Positions 8,494-18,574 of a DNA stretch of 64,000 nt are shown piece by piece (position 1 is the first letter of the stretch; every line of letters begins with the position of its first letter). This DNA is from Candidatus Paralachnospira caecorum (lineage in GTDB: Bacteria; Bacillota; Clostridia; Lachnospirales; Lachnospiraceae): the NCBI GenBank assembly GCA_904379015.1, contig CAJFHG010000004.1, positions 34,992 to 98,991 of the forward strand, given 5' to 3'. A model generated the notes under the pieces. The model saw only the letters and a program-made list of their open reading frames with translations, was not told the DNA's origin and did not search any database. The position numbers were made by a program, and so were the translations under genes.

Positions 8494-9825
8494 TTATTTT
8501 TCCATGTTGACAAACTTGGTATAATCCGGCAGCCACACCAGCTCCACCGTGCCTGTGGGGCCGTTTCTCTGCTTCGCGATGATGATCTCCGCGATATTGG
8601 GATTTTCCGTGTCCTTATTATAATAATCGTCCCTGTATATGAACATGACCACGTCCGCGTCCTGCTCAATGGCTCCGGATTCACGCAGATCCGACAGCAT
8701 GGGGCGCTTGTCGGTCCTGCTCTCCACAGCACGGGACAGCTGGGACAGGGCAATGACCGGCGCGCCGATCTCTCTGGCCAGCGCCTTCAGGGAACGGGAA
8801 ATATCAGAAATCTCCTGCTGCCGGTTGTCCGAGTTCCTCCGACCCCCGGACATCAGCTGCAGATAGTCGATGATCACCAGGTCCAGGCCGTATTCCAGCT
8901 TGAACTTTCTGCATTTGGAACGCATCTCGGATACGGTGATGCCCGGCGTATCGTCGATGATCATCCTGGAATTGCCGATGATGCCCACACTCTCCACCAG
9001 CTTGTCCCAGTCAGAATCCGACAGATTTCCGGTCCGCAGCGCCTGGGAATCCACTCTGGACTCCATGGAAAACAGACGGTTCATCAGCTGCTCCTTGGAC
9101 ATTTCCAGACTGAAGATCGCCGTAGTGTAATTCTTGCGCAGCGCCACATACTGGGCAATATTCAGCACGAAGGCAGTCTTTCCCATGGACGGACGGGCCG
9201 CCACCAGGATCAGATCCGACGGCTGCAGGCCCGAAAGCTTGTAATCCAGGTCTGTAAAACCGGTTGGGATCCCGGTAATGGCGCTTTTGTTCTGGGAGGC
9301 CTTCTCGATCTTTTCCAGGGTATTCAGGGCAATCTCCCGGATCGGGGTAAAATCTCCCGCTCCCTTGTCCTTCAGAAGATCAAAGATTTTCTTCTCTGTA
9401 TCCTCCAGGATCGCCTCCAGCGGCTCTTTCCCGCTGTAGCAGGCGTTGGCGATCTCTTCGTTGACCTTGATCAGTCTTCTGAGAACCGCCTTCTCACGCA
9501 CGATCCCGGCGTACTGCCTCGCGTTGGCGGAGGTGGGCACCCCCGCGACCAGCTCTCCGATCATTTCCAGGCTGCTGATCTCCGGCGGCACGTCCTTTTC
9601 CCGCAGACGGTCCTGAAACGTAACCAGATCCACCGGCTTTCCTTCTGAATAAAGCTCCACCATGGTCTCGAACATGACTCCGTAGCGTCTGTCATAAAAG
9701 TCATCGCCGCGGATCATCTCCATCGCCGTGATGATGGCGTCCTTATCCATGAGCATGGCGCCGATCACGGACCGCTCCGCCTCAATGCTGTGGGGCAGGA
9801 TCCGTTTTATCAATGCCTCATCCAT
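8494..9825 (-). CDS. dnaB: Replicative DNA helicase
   Basis: PHSIEAERSVIGAMLMD, Walker A ARPSMGKTAF, LVIIDYLQLM; next to rplI. Confidence 0.97.
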   Translation of the reverse strand: MDEALIKRILPHSIEAERSVIGAMLMDKDAIITAMEMIRGDDFYDRRYGVMFETMVELYSEGKPVDLVTFQDRLREKDVPPEISSLEMIGELVAGVPTSANARQYAGIVREKAVLRRLIKVNEEIANACYSGKEPLEAILEDTEKKIFDLLKDKGAGDFTPIREIALNTLEKIEKASQNKSAITGIPTGFTDLDYKLSGLQPSDLILVAARPSMGKTAFVLNIAQYVALRKNYTTAIFSLEMSKEQLMNRLFSMESRVDSQALRTGNLSDSDWDKLVESVGIIGNSRMIIDDTPGITVSEMRSKCRKFKLEYGLDLVIIDYLQLMSGGRRNSDNRQQEISDISRSLKALAREIGAPVIALSQLSRAVESRTDKRPMLSDLRESGAIEQDADVVMFIYRDDYYNKDTENPNIAEIIIAKQRNGPTGTVELVWLPDYTKFVNMEK

Positions 9826-9843
9826 GCCGTTCCTCCCCGCCGA

Positions 9844-10290
9844 TTAAAGCTCTGCCACATGCACTCTCAGCTTTGCCGTCACATCCTTATGGAGCCTGAC
9901 TGCCACTTCATGGACGCCCAGAGTTTTCAGCGGCTCCTGGATCTGGATCTTTTTCTTATCCAGCTCAAGTCCGTACTGCTCCTTCACCGCAGCGGCGATC
10001 TCCTTGGAAGAAACAGAGCCGAACACCTTGCCGCCCTCCCCGGACTTCACCTTCAGTTCCACTGTTCCCTTTTCCAGTCTGGCCGCCAGCTCCTTCGCCG
10101 CCTCCAGCTGCTCCTTCGCCACCTTTTCCGCGTGGGCCTGCTGCAGCTTCAGATCGTTCAGGTTCTTCGCGTTCGCTTCTACGCCCAGCTTCTTGGGCAG
10201 AATATAATTTCTGGCATAGCCGTCATTCACTTTTACAATCTGTCCCTTTTTTCCCAGGGATTTCACATCTTCCAATAATACGATTTCCAT
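9844..10290 (-). CDS. rplI: 50S ribosomal protein L9
   Basis: [37 protein letters not shown]9 signature. Confidence 0.98.
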   Translation of the reverse strand: MEIVLLEDVKSLGKKGQIVKVNDGYARNYILPKKLGVEANAKNLNDLKLQQAHAEKVAKEQLEAAKELAARLEKGTVELKVKSGEGGKVFGSVSSKEIAAAVKEQYGLELDKKKIQIQEPLKTLGVHEVAVRLHKDVTAKLRVHVAEL

Positions 10291-10302
10291 TCTGTCTCTC
10301 CT

Positions 10303-12342
10303 TTACAGTTCTCCTTCATCCAGCATTTTTCTGATCACGTCTTTGACCTGCCGCACTGCCTCTTCCATGGTCACGCCGGCGAGCTGCGCCCCGGCCACGC
10401 TCATATGGCCGCCGCCGCCCAGCTTCTCCATGAGCACCTGCACATTGACCTCGTCTATGGAGCGGGCGCTGATATAGATTTTATTCTGAAATTCTGTCAG
10501 CACGATCGACGCCTTGACCCCCACAATGTTCAGCAGTTCATTGGCGGCCTGCGCCCCGATAATGGTCGGGCTCTCCACGCCGTCGCTGGGGCAGATGCTG
10601 ATGGCAAAGGCGTCCTCGAAAATCTCCGCGTGGCGGACCGCCTCTGCCTTGGCCTTGTAATCGGACATGCTGTCCCGGAACATTTTCCGCACCCGGGTCA
10701 CGTCAGCGCCGCTCCTGCGCAGGAAGGCCGCCGCCTCAAAGGTCCTGACGCCGGTTTTATTCATAAAGTTGTTGGTATCGATTACGATGCCGGCATACAT
10801 GGCATCGGCCTCCGCCTGCCGGATCTTCACATTGTCGCCGATGTACTGAAGCACCTCCGCCACCATTTCGCAGGCTGAGGACGCGTAGGGCTCCACATAG
10901 GACAATACCGCCGTGGTGATGCTTTCCCGGCTCTGTCTGTGATGGTCCAGCACCACGATCGTGGGAATGATATCAAGAAGCGGCGAGCACTCCGTATAGT
11001 TGGTCTTATTGACATCCACCACCACCAGAAGCGCGTTGTCGTCGGCCATCTCAATGGCTTTGTCTCCCCGGATGAACATATCGTCCGCGTAGTCGGGATT
11101 GTTGATGAACCGCTCAATGATCGGCCGCACCGACGAGGTAATATCATCCAGCACAATATGAGCCCGTTTGCTCAGCTCACAGCAGGCCCGGTAAATACCG
11201 ATCCCGGCTCCCAGCGAATCCACATCGCCGATCTTATGGCCCATGATAAATACCTGGTCCCTCGTCTCGATCAGCTCCCGCAGGGCATGGGCCTTCACTC
11301 TGGCCTTTACTCTCGTGTTTTTCTCCTGAGACTGGGATTTCCCGCCGTAATAATTGATGGTCTCGCCGTCCTTCACCACAGCCTGGTCTCCGCCCCGGCC
11401 CAGCGCCATATCAATGGCGGTCCGCGCGTACTCATAATTCTGGATATAGCTTCCGCCGCCCATACCCAGGCCGATGGAAAGCGTCACGGCCATATCGTTT
11501 CCGATATTGACCGTCTTCACGTCCTCCAGAAGGGAAAACTTTGACGCCTTCAGATTTTCCATATACTGCTTTTCTATGGCGATGAAATATTTGTCTTTCT
11601 CGATCTTCTTGACGATGCCGCCCATGCTGTTGATATATTTGTTGATCTTCCGGTCGATCAGAGCGATCAGAAGAGACCGGCGCACTTCCTCAATGCTCTC
11701 CAGAGCCTCCTCATAATTGTCAAGATAGATCAGCCCGGCCACCAGCTTCTGGTTCTCGATCTCCTGCTGATACCGGATCTTTTCCGTCTCGTCAAAGAGA
11801 TAGGCCGCGATCAGTCCTACGCTGAAGCCCTCTTCCTCATCCTCCCGGAGCCCCTCCTCCGTCATGTAAATATTCTTCAGATGCAGACGGTAATACCGGT
11901 TTTCGAAAGCGATATCAAAAATCATGGTCTCCGGAGACAATGAGATCTGGTCTGTCTCCAGCTCCGGAAACAGATCCGTGATCTTCTTTCTCAGGCACCG
12001 ATCTTTTTTCACGATCTCGCCGAAGGCATTGTTGATCCAGAGAATCCGCCCCTGCTCATCCAGCAGCGCGTACGGAACATCCAGATCTGACAACAGCTGC
12101 TTCTGGATCTGCGCATGGTTCACCGCGAACACCAGCAGCTCTCTCATGATCAGGGGACGCTTGACCAGATAAAACCAGAAGGCGATCACAAAATAAACCG
12201 CCGCCGCCACGGTGCAGACAAGTCCCGCCCGGATATCCGCCGCGTAGGCGATCCCTGTCATAAAAAGGACCAGAACGCCCAGATACAGCGGCCAGTTTAT
12301 AAAGCTCTGGAGCCATCCCTTTAGTTTTACATCATTTTTCAT
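10303..12342 (-). CDS. gdpP: GdpP-type c-di-AMP phosphodiesterase (TM, PAS, degenerate GGDEF, DHH/DHHA1)
   Basis: DVDSLGAGIGIYRAC, VVVLDHHRQSRESI, GGGGHMSVAGAQ; conserved order with rplI-dnaB; ATG 12342 preceded by AAGGAG. Confidence 0.92.
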   Translation of the reverse strand: MKNDVKLKGWLQSFINWPLYLGVLVLFMTGIAYAADIRAGLVCTVAAAVYFVIAFWFYLVKRPLIMRELLVFAVNHAQIQKQLLSDLDVPYALLDEQGRILWINNAFGEIVKKDRCLRKKITDLFPELETDQISLSPETMIFDIAFENRYYRLHLKNIYMTEEGLREDEEEGFSVGLIAAYLFDETEKIRYQQEIENQKLVAGLIYLDNYEEALESIEEVRRSLLIALIDRKINKYINSMGGIVKKIEKDKYFIAIEKQYMENLKASKFSLLEDVKTVNIGNDMAVTLSIGLGMGGGSYIQNYEYARTAIDMALGRGGDQAVVKDGETINYYGGKSQSQEKNTRVKARVKAHALRELIETRDQVFIMGHKIGDVDSLGAGIGIYRACCELSKRAHIVLDDITSSVRPIIERFINNPDYADDMFIRGDKAIEMADDNALLVVVDVNKTNYTECSPLLDIIPTIVVLDHHRQSRESITTAVLSYVEPYASSACEMVAEVLQYIGDNVKIRQAEADAMYAGIVIDTNNFMNKTGVRTFEAAAFLRRSGADVTRVRKMFRDSMSDYKAKAEAVRHAEIFEDAFAISICPSDGVESPTIIGAQAANELLNIVGVKASIVLTEFQNKIYISARSIDEVNVQVLMEKLGGGGHMSVAGAQLAGVTMEEAVRQVKDVIRKMLDEGEL

Positions 12343-12399
12343 AAAACTCTCCTTAAAATGCCCTGCATTTTTCCGCATTTCGCACTTTATTATAGCATT

Positions 12400-12428
12400 A
12401 AACCCACTTCTTTACAAGAAGTGGGTTT
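12400..12428 (-). terminator. Hairpin downstream of nrdG
   Basis: AAACCCACTTCTT...AGAAGTGGGTTT perfect stem. Confidence 0.7.
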
Positions 12429-12433
12429 CAATA

Positions 12434-12937
12434 TCATGAACCGCGGGCATCCTTCGGATCCAGTTTTATGATTCTCTGATTCCTGCTTCCCCTGAACACC
12501 AGGCTGAGATCCTTTTCTTCCTCCCGGAACGGACCGTCCACCAGCACATCGATGCAGGAGAGCATTTCATCCGTGTACTCTGTATACACCTTTCCGCCCC
12601 GGACCAAATCCGCGTCATACAGATATCCTGTATAGCACCAGATATCTTTCCGGGGATATGTTTTCCGGATGCGCTTCAGCAGTCCGGCCGCCTCCGGCTG
12701 GTTTTCCGGCTCAAAGGGCTCTCCGCCGAGAAGGGTGAAGCCCTGAATATACTCAGGAGCCAGAAGACGCAGGATCTCTTCGCGGGTTTCCTCCGTAAAG
12801 GGCTGTCCGTACTGAAAATCCCAGGTATCGGGATTGAAGCAGCCCCGGCAGCAGTTGCGGCAGCCGGACACGAACAGCGTCACCCGCACGCCCGGCCCGT
12901 TGGCAATGTCGCAGGCCTTTATGGTTCCGTAATACAT
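12434..12937 (-). CDS. nrdG: Anaerobic ribonucleotide reductase activating protein (radical SAM)
   Basis: MYYGTIKACDIANGPGVRVTLFVSGCRNCCRGCFNPDTWDF; RBS GGAGG; downstream of nrdD. Confidence 0.95.
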   Translation of the reverse strand: MYYGTIKACDIANGPGVRVTLFVSGCRNCCRGCFNPDTWDFQYGQPFTEETREEILRLLAPEYIQGFTLLGGEPFEPENQPEAAGLLKRIRKTYPRKDIWCYTGYLYDADLVRGGKVYTEYTDEMLSCIDVLVDGPFREEEKDLSLVFRGSRNQRIIKLDPKDARGS

Positions 12938-13050
12938 GTTTCTCCTCCGCGCTCCCTTCTCTGCGGATCCTCCGCAGGCAAAATCCTGCAAAGCAGCCGG
13001 AACAATCATAATATGATCATTACCGCGGCGAAACGGCTCTTCAGCATCGA

Positions 13051-13764
13051 TCAAAGCAATGTTTTGTTGCCATACTTTTCAAAATCTGCACCATAGACTT
13101 CAATAAAACGCTGAAGCATAGTAGCTGCCATGGCTCTGTTCACCGGTCCCTGCGGATTCAGCATCTTTACATCGGTTCCTTCTCCCTGAATGATTCCGTC
13201 CCGAACCATCCAGTACATAGCCATATTTGCATAATCGCTTACTTCATCCGCATCAGGAAATTTTCCAAGAACACCCGGATCTCTTTCAGGTATAGATACA
13301 TAACCAACTACTGATTGTGCAAAATTATACAGGGCTACTGCAAAATCCTGTCTGATAATGGTATCTCCAACGCCAAAATCTCCTGAAGAATAACCGTTCA
13401 TAATCTGGTATTTTTTCACCCAATTTACAGCATCTTCGTAATACGCATTTTTTGACTCATCCAGATTCAATTCACTGTTCATGGTGTTTTTATAAAAACG
13501 CCCAAAAATAACAGCCAGATCATGTCTCTGAAGATATTCCCCTGGAGCGAAATAACCCGCATATGCCCCGGATTTTCCCGTCATAAGTCCCTCATTTTTC
13601 ACATACCACACCGCATCAAAATACCATGCGTCGGCATCTACATCGAGAAATGGATGCAGTATATCATCGATCACAATCTCCTGATCCTCTGCAAATACAG
13701 TGCCTGTCATGCAAAAACATAGAACAAATGATAATAATAATGCGATTGTCTTTTTTTTCATCAT
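13051..13764 (-). CDS. S-layer homology (SLH) domain exported protein
   Basis: Signal peptide plus three SLH-like repeats (HPFLDVDADAWYFDAVWYVKNEGLMTG; AYYEDAVNWVKKYQIMNGYSSGDFGVGD; FPDADEVSDYANMAMYWMVRDGIIQG). Confidence 0.85.
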   Translation of the reverse strand: MMKKKTIALLLSFVLCFCMTGTVFAEDQEIVIDDILHPFLDVDADAWYFDAVWYVKNEGLMTGKSGAYAGYFAPGEYLQRHDLAVIFGRFYKNTMNSELNLDESKNAYYEDAVNWVKKYQIMNGYSSGDFGVGDTIIRQDFAVALYNFAQSVVGYVSIPERDPGVLGKFPDADEVSDYANMAMYWMVRDGIIQGEGTDVKMLNPQGPVNRAMAATMLQRFIEVYGADFEKYGNKTLL

Positions 13765-13808
13765 GTATCCCTCCTCGTAAAAATATTGATACAACTCCTT
13801 ACAGGTTT

Positions 13809-13838
13809 AGTATAAAATCACAGCCCCCCCAATGTCAA
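13809..13838 (-). promoter_or_regulatory. Sigma-A-like promoter of SLH gene with G7 tract in spacer
   Basis: Minus strand TTGACA-[TTGGGGGGGCTGTGATTT, 18 nt]-TATACT, about 45 nt upstream of the SLH start. Confidence 0.65.
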
Positions 13839-13961
13839 TCCGTATTTTTTCTTGAGTTTCCGCAGAATTATCCCCGACTACATCATCTTCTTCTGTCGGA
13901 ATGAGAACCAATTCCAAGGTAAGCAGCGCAACGGAAAGGCCGGAAGCAGCAGGACTGTTTT

Positions 13962-16151
13962 TTACAGATGGAGCACCCGGTCCCGGATCTCCTGGGTCCG
14001 CCCCTGGTTCCAGAACTGAGTCCCGATATAGCCGCAGGTCCGTCTCGCCACAAACATCTGATCCTGGTCTCTGTTCCCGCAGTTGGGGCATTCCCAGACC
14101 AGTTTTCCGCTCTCGTCCTCTTTGATCAGGATCTCACCGTCATATCCGCAGCATTCACAGAAATCGCTCTTTGTATTCAGCTCGGCGTACATAATATTGT
14201 CATAGATGAATTTCATGACCGACAGCACCGCCGGAATGTTGTTCTGCATATTGGGCACTTCCACATAGCTGATGGCGCCGCCGGGGGACAGCTTCTGGAA
14301 TTCCGACTCGAATTTCAGCTTGCTGAAGGCGTCGATCTGCTCCGTCACATGCACATGATAGCTGTTGGTGATATAATTTTTATCGGTAACGCCCTTTATG
14401 ATCCCGAATCGTTTCTGAAGGCATTTGGCGAATTTATAGGTGGTGGACTCCATGGGCGTGCCGTACACGGAATAGCTGATATTTTCCGCTTCCTTCCATT
14501 CCGCGCACTTGTCGTTCAGCCGCTTCATCACCTGAAGGGCAAAAGGCTTCGCCTCCGGATCGGTATGGGATTTCCCCAGCATGCGCATGCACATTTCATA
14601 CAGACCCGCGTACCCCAGGGAAATGGTGGAATATCCGCCGTACAGCAGCCGGTCGATCCGCTCTCCTTTTTTGAGGCGGGCCAGGGCGCCGTACTGCCAG
14701 AGGATGGGCGCCGCGTCGGAAAGAGTCCCCACCAGTCTTTCATGGCGGCAGCGCAGGGCTCTGTGGCAGAGCTCCAGCCGTTCGTCCAGAATCTTCCAGA
14801 ATTTCTCCATATTTCCTTCCGCCGAGCAGGCCACATCCACCAGATTGATGGTCACCACGCCCTGATTGAACCGGCCGTAGAACTTATGGCTTCCGTCCGG
14901 ATTCCGCTGGGAATCCTCCACCGTCAGGAAGGAGCGGCATCCCATGCAGGGATAGACGCAGCCCTTCTTCAGCTCCTTCATAATCTTCGCGGAAATATAG
15001 TCGGGCACCATGCGCTTCGCCGTGCATTTCGCCGCCAGCTCCGTCAGATACCAGTAACGGGAGTCCTCTGTGATATTGTCCTCATCCAGCACGTAGATCA
15101 GCTTCGGAAAAGCCGGCGTGATCCAGACGCCCTTCTCGTTCTTCACTCCCTGCATTCTCTGGCGCAGGACCTCCTCCGTGATCATGGCCAGATCGTCTCT
15201 GGTCCTGCCCTCCGGCACCTCATCCAGATACATGAACACAGTCACGAAGGGCGCCTGCCCGTTGCAGGTCATCAGGGTGATCAGCTGATACTGGATCGTC
15301 TGAATGCCGCTCCTGACCTCTTCCCTCAGGCGCATCTCCGTCACCCTGGAAATGATCCCCTCATCCAGGCTCTCCCCGCAGGCCTTCCGCTCCTCCGTCA
15401 CACTGTTCCGGATCTTCTGTCTGCTGATATCCACAAAAGGCGCCAGATGCGCCAGGGTAAAGGACTGGCCGCCGTACTGATTGCTGGCCACCTGGGCCAC
15501 GATCTGAGTCGTCACATTGCAGGCCGTGAAAAAGCTGTGGGGCTTTTCGATCAGGGTCTCGCTGATGACCGTGCCGTTCTGGAGCATATCCTCCAGATTG
15601 ATCAGATCGCAGTTATGCTCCCTCTGGGCAAAATAATCCGTATCGTGAAAATGGATGATCCCTTCCTCATGGGCCCGGACTACGTCCTCGGGAAGCAGCA
15701 TCCTCCTGGAAAGATCCTTGCTCACTTCGCCTGCCATATAGTCTCTCTGGGTGGAATTGATCACCGGGTTTTTATTGGAATTCTCCTGGTTGACTTCTTC
15801 ATTGAGATTGTCAAGAAGAGAAAGGATTCCGTTATCTGTGGTATTGGACTTGCGCATCAGCTCTCTTTTATAGCGGTAGCGGACATACTTCTGGGCCACC
15901 TCATAGCCCCGCATCTCCATGATCGCCGTCTCCACCATATCCTGAATATCTTCTACATGGACGGCATGGGACATCTCCCGGATCTCCCCCGCCACGTTCT
16001 CCGCCACGGCAGCGATCTGATATTCGCTCATCTGATGGACTTTGTCCACTTCCTTGTTCGCTTTCTTGACCGCGTTCACGATCTTGCTGATATCAAAAGC
16101 CACTTCCTCGCCGTTTCTTTTGATTACCCGCGTCTTAACCTCTTCATTCAT
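13962..16151 (-). CDS. nrdD: Anaerobic ribonucleoside-triphosphate reductase
   Basis: ATP-cone N-terminus (VIKRNGEEVAFDISKIVNAVKKA), C-terminal zinc motif CECCGYDGEILI...CPNCGNRDQDQMFVARRTCGYIG. Confidence 0.96.
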   Translation of the reverse strand: MNEEVKTRVIKRNGEEVAFDISKIVNAVKKANKEVDKVHQMSEYQIAAVAENVAGEIREMSHAVHVEDIQDMVETAIMEMRGYEVAQKYVRYRYKRELMRKSNTTDNGILSLLDNLNEEVNQENSNKNPVINSTQRDYMAGEVSKDLSRRMLLPEDVVRAHEEGIIHFHDTDYFAQREHNCDLINLEDMLQNGTVISETLIEKPHSFFTACNVTTQIVAQVASNQYGGQSFTLAHLAPFVDISRQKIRNSVTEERKACGESLDEGIISRVTEMRLREEVRSGIQTIQYQLITLMTCNGQAPFVTVFMYLDEVPEGRTRDDLAMITEEVLRQRMQGVKNEKGVWITPAFPKLIYVLDEDNITEDSRYWYLTELAAKCTAKRMVPDYISAKIMKELKKGCVYPCMGCRSFLTVEDSQRNPDGSHKFYGRFNQGVVTINLVDVACSAEGNMEKFWKILDERLELCHRALRCRHERLVGTLSDAAPILWQYGALARLKKGERIDRLLYGGYSTISLGYAGLYEMCMRMLGKSHTDPEAKPFALQVMKRLNDKCAEWKEAENISYSVYGTPMESTTYKFAKCLQKRFGIIKGVTDKNYITNSYHVHVTEQIDAFSKLKFESEFQKLSPGGAISYVEVPNMQNNIPAVLSVMKFIYDNIMYAELNTKSDFCECCGYDGEILIKEDESGKLVWECPNCGNRDQDQMFVARRTCGYIGTQFWNQGRTQEIRDRVLHL

Positions 16152-16171
16152 AAATACTCCTTAATCAGCCA

Positions 16172-16206
16172 GCCCCCTACCAGATATTGGTAGGGGGCCG
16201 TTTTTT
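16172..16206 (+). terminator. Strong hairpin plus T6 upstream of nrdD
   Basis: GCCCCCTACCA-GATAT-TGGTAGGGGGC then CGTTTTTT on plus strand; nrdD lies on minus. Confidence 0.5.
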
Positions 16207-16297
16207 CAACACAACATCTTGGCCGCAAGGAATATCATACAATAAATATCCGCAAATGGGAAGGGGGAATTTCAGAATATTTTTTATTCAGACTATT

Positions 16298-17557
16298 TCA
16301 GTTTGTATGCACCGATTTGCGGAACAGACAGAGTCCCACAACGAAAAATACTGCCAGGATCCCCACGCCCAGATTGGCATTTCCGGAGATCTGAGTCACC
16401 AGGCCAACGGCAAAGGTTCCCAGGAAGGAAGCGCCCTTTCCGCAGATATCCAGGATGCCGAAATAATTCCCCGATTTCTCCGGCGGGATCAGCTTCGCGA
16501 AATGAGACCGGGAAAGCGCCTGCACGCCGCCCTGGAACATGCCCACACAGACTGCCAGAATCCAGAAATGGAGCTGGGTCGTCATGAACAGCGCGAAGAC
16601 CGCAATGCCTGTATAGGCCAGGATACAGACCGTGATCAGAGTTTCTGTCCTGAACCGGTCGGTCAGCTTTCCAAACAGGATCGAGCAGGGGAACGCCACG
16701 ATCTGGGTCACCAGAAGGGCCATCAGAAGCCCGGTGCTGTCCAGCCCCAGCGCCGTCCCGTAGGCCGTCGCCATCTCGATGATCGTATAAACGCCGTCAA
16801 TATAGAAAAAGTAGGCGATAAAGAAGAAGAGGAGCCGCTTGTTTCCGGCCAGCTCCCGGAAGGTTCTGCCCAGGCGGCGGAAGCTCTCCCTCACCGCATG
16901 GGGTCCCGGCTCCACATAATGCGTCTGCCGGTAGCATCTCAGGAGCGGAAGGGTCATCACGATCCACCAGACCGCCACGATGCCGAGGGCAATGCCCATG
17001 GCCGCCTCCATGGAAATGCCGATGCCGTCTGCTCCCAGCACGAACACCAGGCCGATCCCGAAAGGAATGCAGCTTCCGATATAACCCCAGGCATAGCCCT
17101 GGGAAGAAACTTTATCCATCCTGTTCTCATCTGTCACATCCGGCAGCATGGCGTCATAAAAGATCAGGCTGGCAGAATAACCGATTTTCGTGACCACATA
17201 AACCGCCAGAAAGATCAGCCAGGAAGTCATAAATCCCAAAAGCAGGCAGCCGATGACGCCAATGAGGACCATCAGCACGAAAATCGGCTTCTTTAAATTT
17301 TTCCTGTCGGCCATGGTCCCCAGCACCGGTCCCATAACGGCCACCGCCAGAGTGGACAGGGATGCCGCGTACCCCCAGTAGGCCAGATATTCCGTGGAAG
17401 AAAGGCCGCCGTTTTCTCCCAGATAGTTAAAATAGATCGGCAGGATCGTCGACACGATCAGAATAAAGGCCGAATTTCCCACATCGTATAAAATCCATGA
17501 TTTTTCAGATATCGTAAGCTTTTTTGATTTTTTCTGCGTTTCTCCCTGCAGACTCAT
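16298..17557 (-). CDS. MFS transporter, UMF1/Atg22-like
   Basis: SEKSWILYDVGNSAFILIVSTILPIYF, GPVLGTMADRKNLKKP, VSSQGYAWGYIGSCIPF motifs. Confidence 0.88.
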   Translation of the reverse strand: MSLQGETQKKSKKLTISEKSWILYDVGNSAFILIVSTILPIYFNYLGENGGLSSTEYLAYWGYAASLSTLAVAVMGPVLGTMADRKNLKKPIFVLMVLIGVIGCLLLGFMTSWLIFLAVYVVTKIGYSASLIFYDAMLPDVTDENRMDKVSSQGYAWGYIGSCIPFGIGLVFVLGADGIGISMEAAMGIALGIVAVWWIVMTLPLLRCYRQTHYVEPGPHAVRESFRRLGRTFRELAGNKRLLFFFIAYFFYIDGVYTIIEMATAYGTALGLDSTGLLMALLVTQIVAFPCSILFGKLTDRFRTETLITVCILAYTGIAVFALFMTTQLHFWILAVCVGMFQGGVQALSRSHFAKLIPPEKSGNYFGILDICGKGASFLGTFAVGLVTQISGNANLGVGILAVFFVVGLCLFRKSVHTN

Positions 17558-18368
17558 CCTTCTCTTCTCCCTCCTCTGCCCCGAATGTCCTGAGATATCT
17601 GGACGGCAGCTCCGCGCCGGAGCGCAGGATCTGCCTGAACTGCGGCAGCATATCCGCCGCTTCCGCGAGTCCGGCCTCATACAGCTCCTTCAGCCGCTCA
17701 CAGCTGTCAGCGCAGCGGGGATTCGGCTCATAATTGACGATCATTCCGCCAATCCCCTCATAGGCTCCAACCACCTTCAGCGCCGTTTTCAGAAACAGCC
17801 GCTTTCCCCGGCCCGGCGCCACCAGAAGATCACTGTACCATTTCATGGACCGCAGCGCCTTCTCCACCTTCGCCGAGCTGATCCCCGGGAAAAACCTGGC
17901 GATCACAGCCGCGTTCTTTCTGCTGGGATCAATGTGGTCTGTCAAGTGCCGGCTCACCGGATCAAGACCGTCCTCCACCATCAGCATCCGGTCGAATTCC
18001 GTCTCAATTTCAGAATGGCTGATGCCGCTGGCTCTTCTTTTTTCTTCCACATATCCATGACACTGACTGTCCAAAATAAAATGAGTGAGAAAACCGTAAA
18101 GATAAGCCCGCTCTCCATGATCCTCCCCGGTCTCTCTGACCATCCTGACCCCCGGCCCGAAAAACTCCGCCGCCGGCCGGTCATGCATCGCGGATCCGGC
18201 CCCGTTTATCCGGTTTTTGAAAAGCGGTTTGTAATAAAACAGAATATCCGGGCCGTGAAGCCCGATCTCATATAGCCCCAGGTGCTTTCTGATCTCCAGA
18301 CGGATCGCTTCCGGCACCCGTTTATAAACATCTTTTCCGAACTTATAATGCGCATATGTCCCCGGCAT
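17505..18368 (-). CDS. Zinc-dependent phospholipase C family protein
   Basis: MPGTYAHYKFGKDV, LYEIGLHGPDILFYYKP, YGFLTHFILDSQCHGYVE (HxxxD/H metal motifs). Confidence 0.8.
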   Translation of the reverse strand: MPGTYAHYKFGKDVYKRVPEAIRLEIRKHLGLYEIGLHGPDILFYYKPLFKNRINGAGSAMHDRPAAEFFGPGVRMVRETGEDHGERAYLYGFLTHFILDSQCHGYVEEKRRASGISHSEIETEFDRMLMVEDGLDPVSRHLTDHIDPSRKNAAVIARFFPGISSAKVEKALRSMKWYSDLLVAPGRGKRLFLKTALKVVGAYEGIGGMIVNYEPNPRCADSCERLKELYEAGLAEAADMLPQFRQILRSGAELPSRYLRTFGAEEGEEKDESAGRNAEKIKKAYDI

Positions 18369-18574
18369 ACGCACGCCTCCTTTTTTCATATACTATACAG
18401 CATACCTCAGCCGGCCGTCAAAGGCCATCACAGCAGTCTAAAGTAATTGGAAAATTCTTGTAAAACGCCTTTTTCACCTTATTACACAAATGCTTTGATG
18501 TCAATGGTCTCAAACTGGTTCTTTAAAAATTCTGTCCATAAACCGTCTCCGTAAAACACGATGATAACAATTTT

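Noticed and set aside
7771-9648. 625-aa plus-strand ORF
   Set aside because: Spans several genes antisense (MerR start, flavin reductase, dnaB); not biologically coherent.
13968-16193. 741-aa plus-strand ORF
   Set aside because: Exactly antisense to nrdD; His/Arg/Leu-rich composition, no RBS or domain; an open antisense frame from codon bias.
16209-16254. Possible NrdR boxes upstream of nrdD (ACACAACATCTTGGCC; ACAATAAATATCCGCA)
   Set aside because: Only about 11/16 and 9/16 matches to the remembered consensus with 30-bp spacing; too weak to call.
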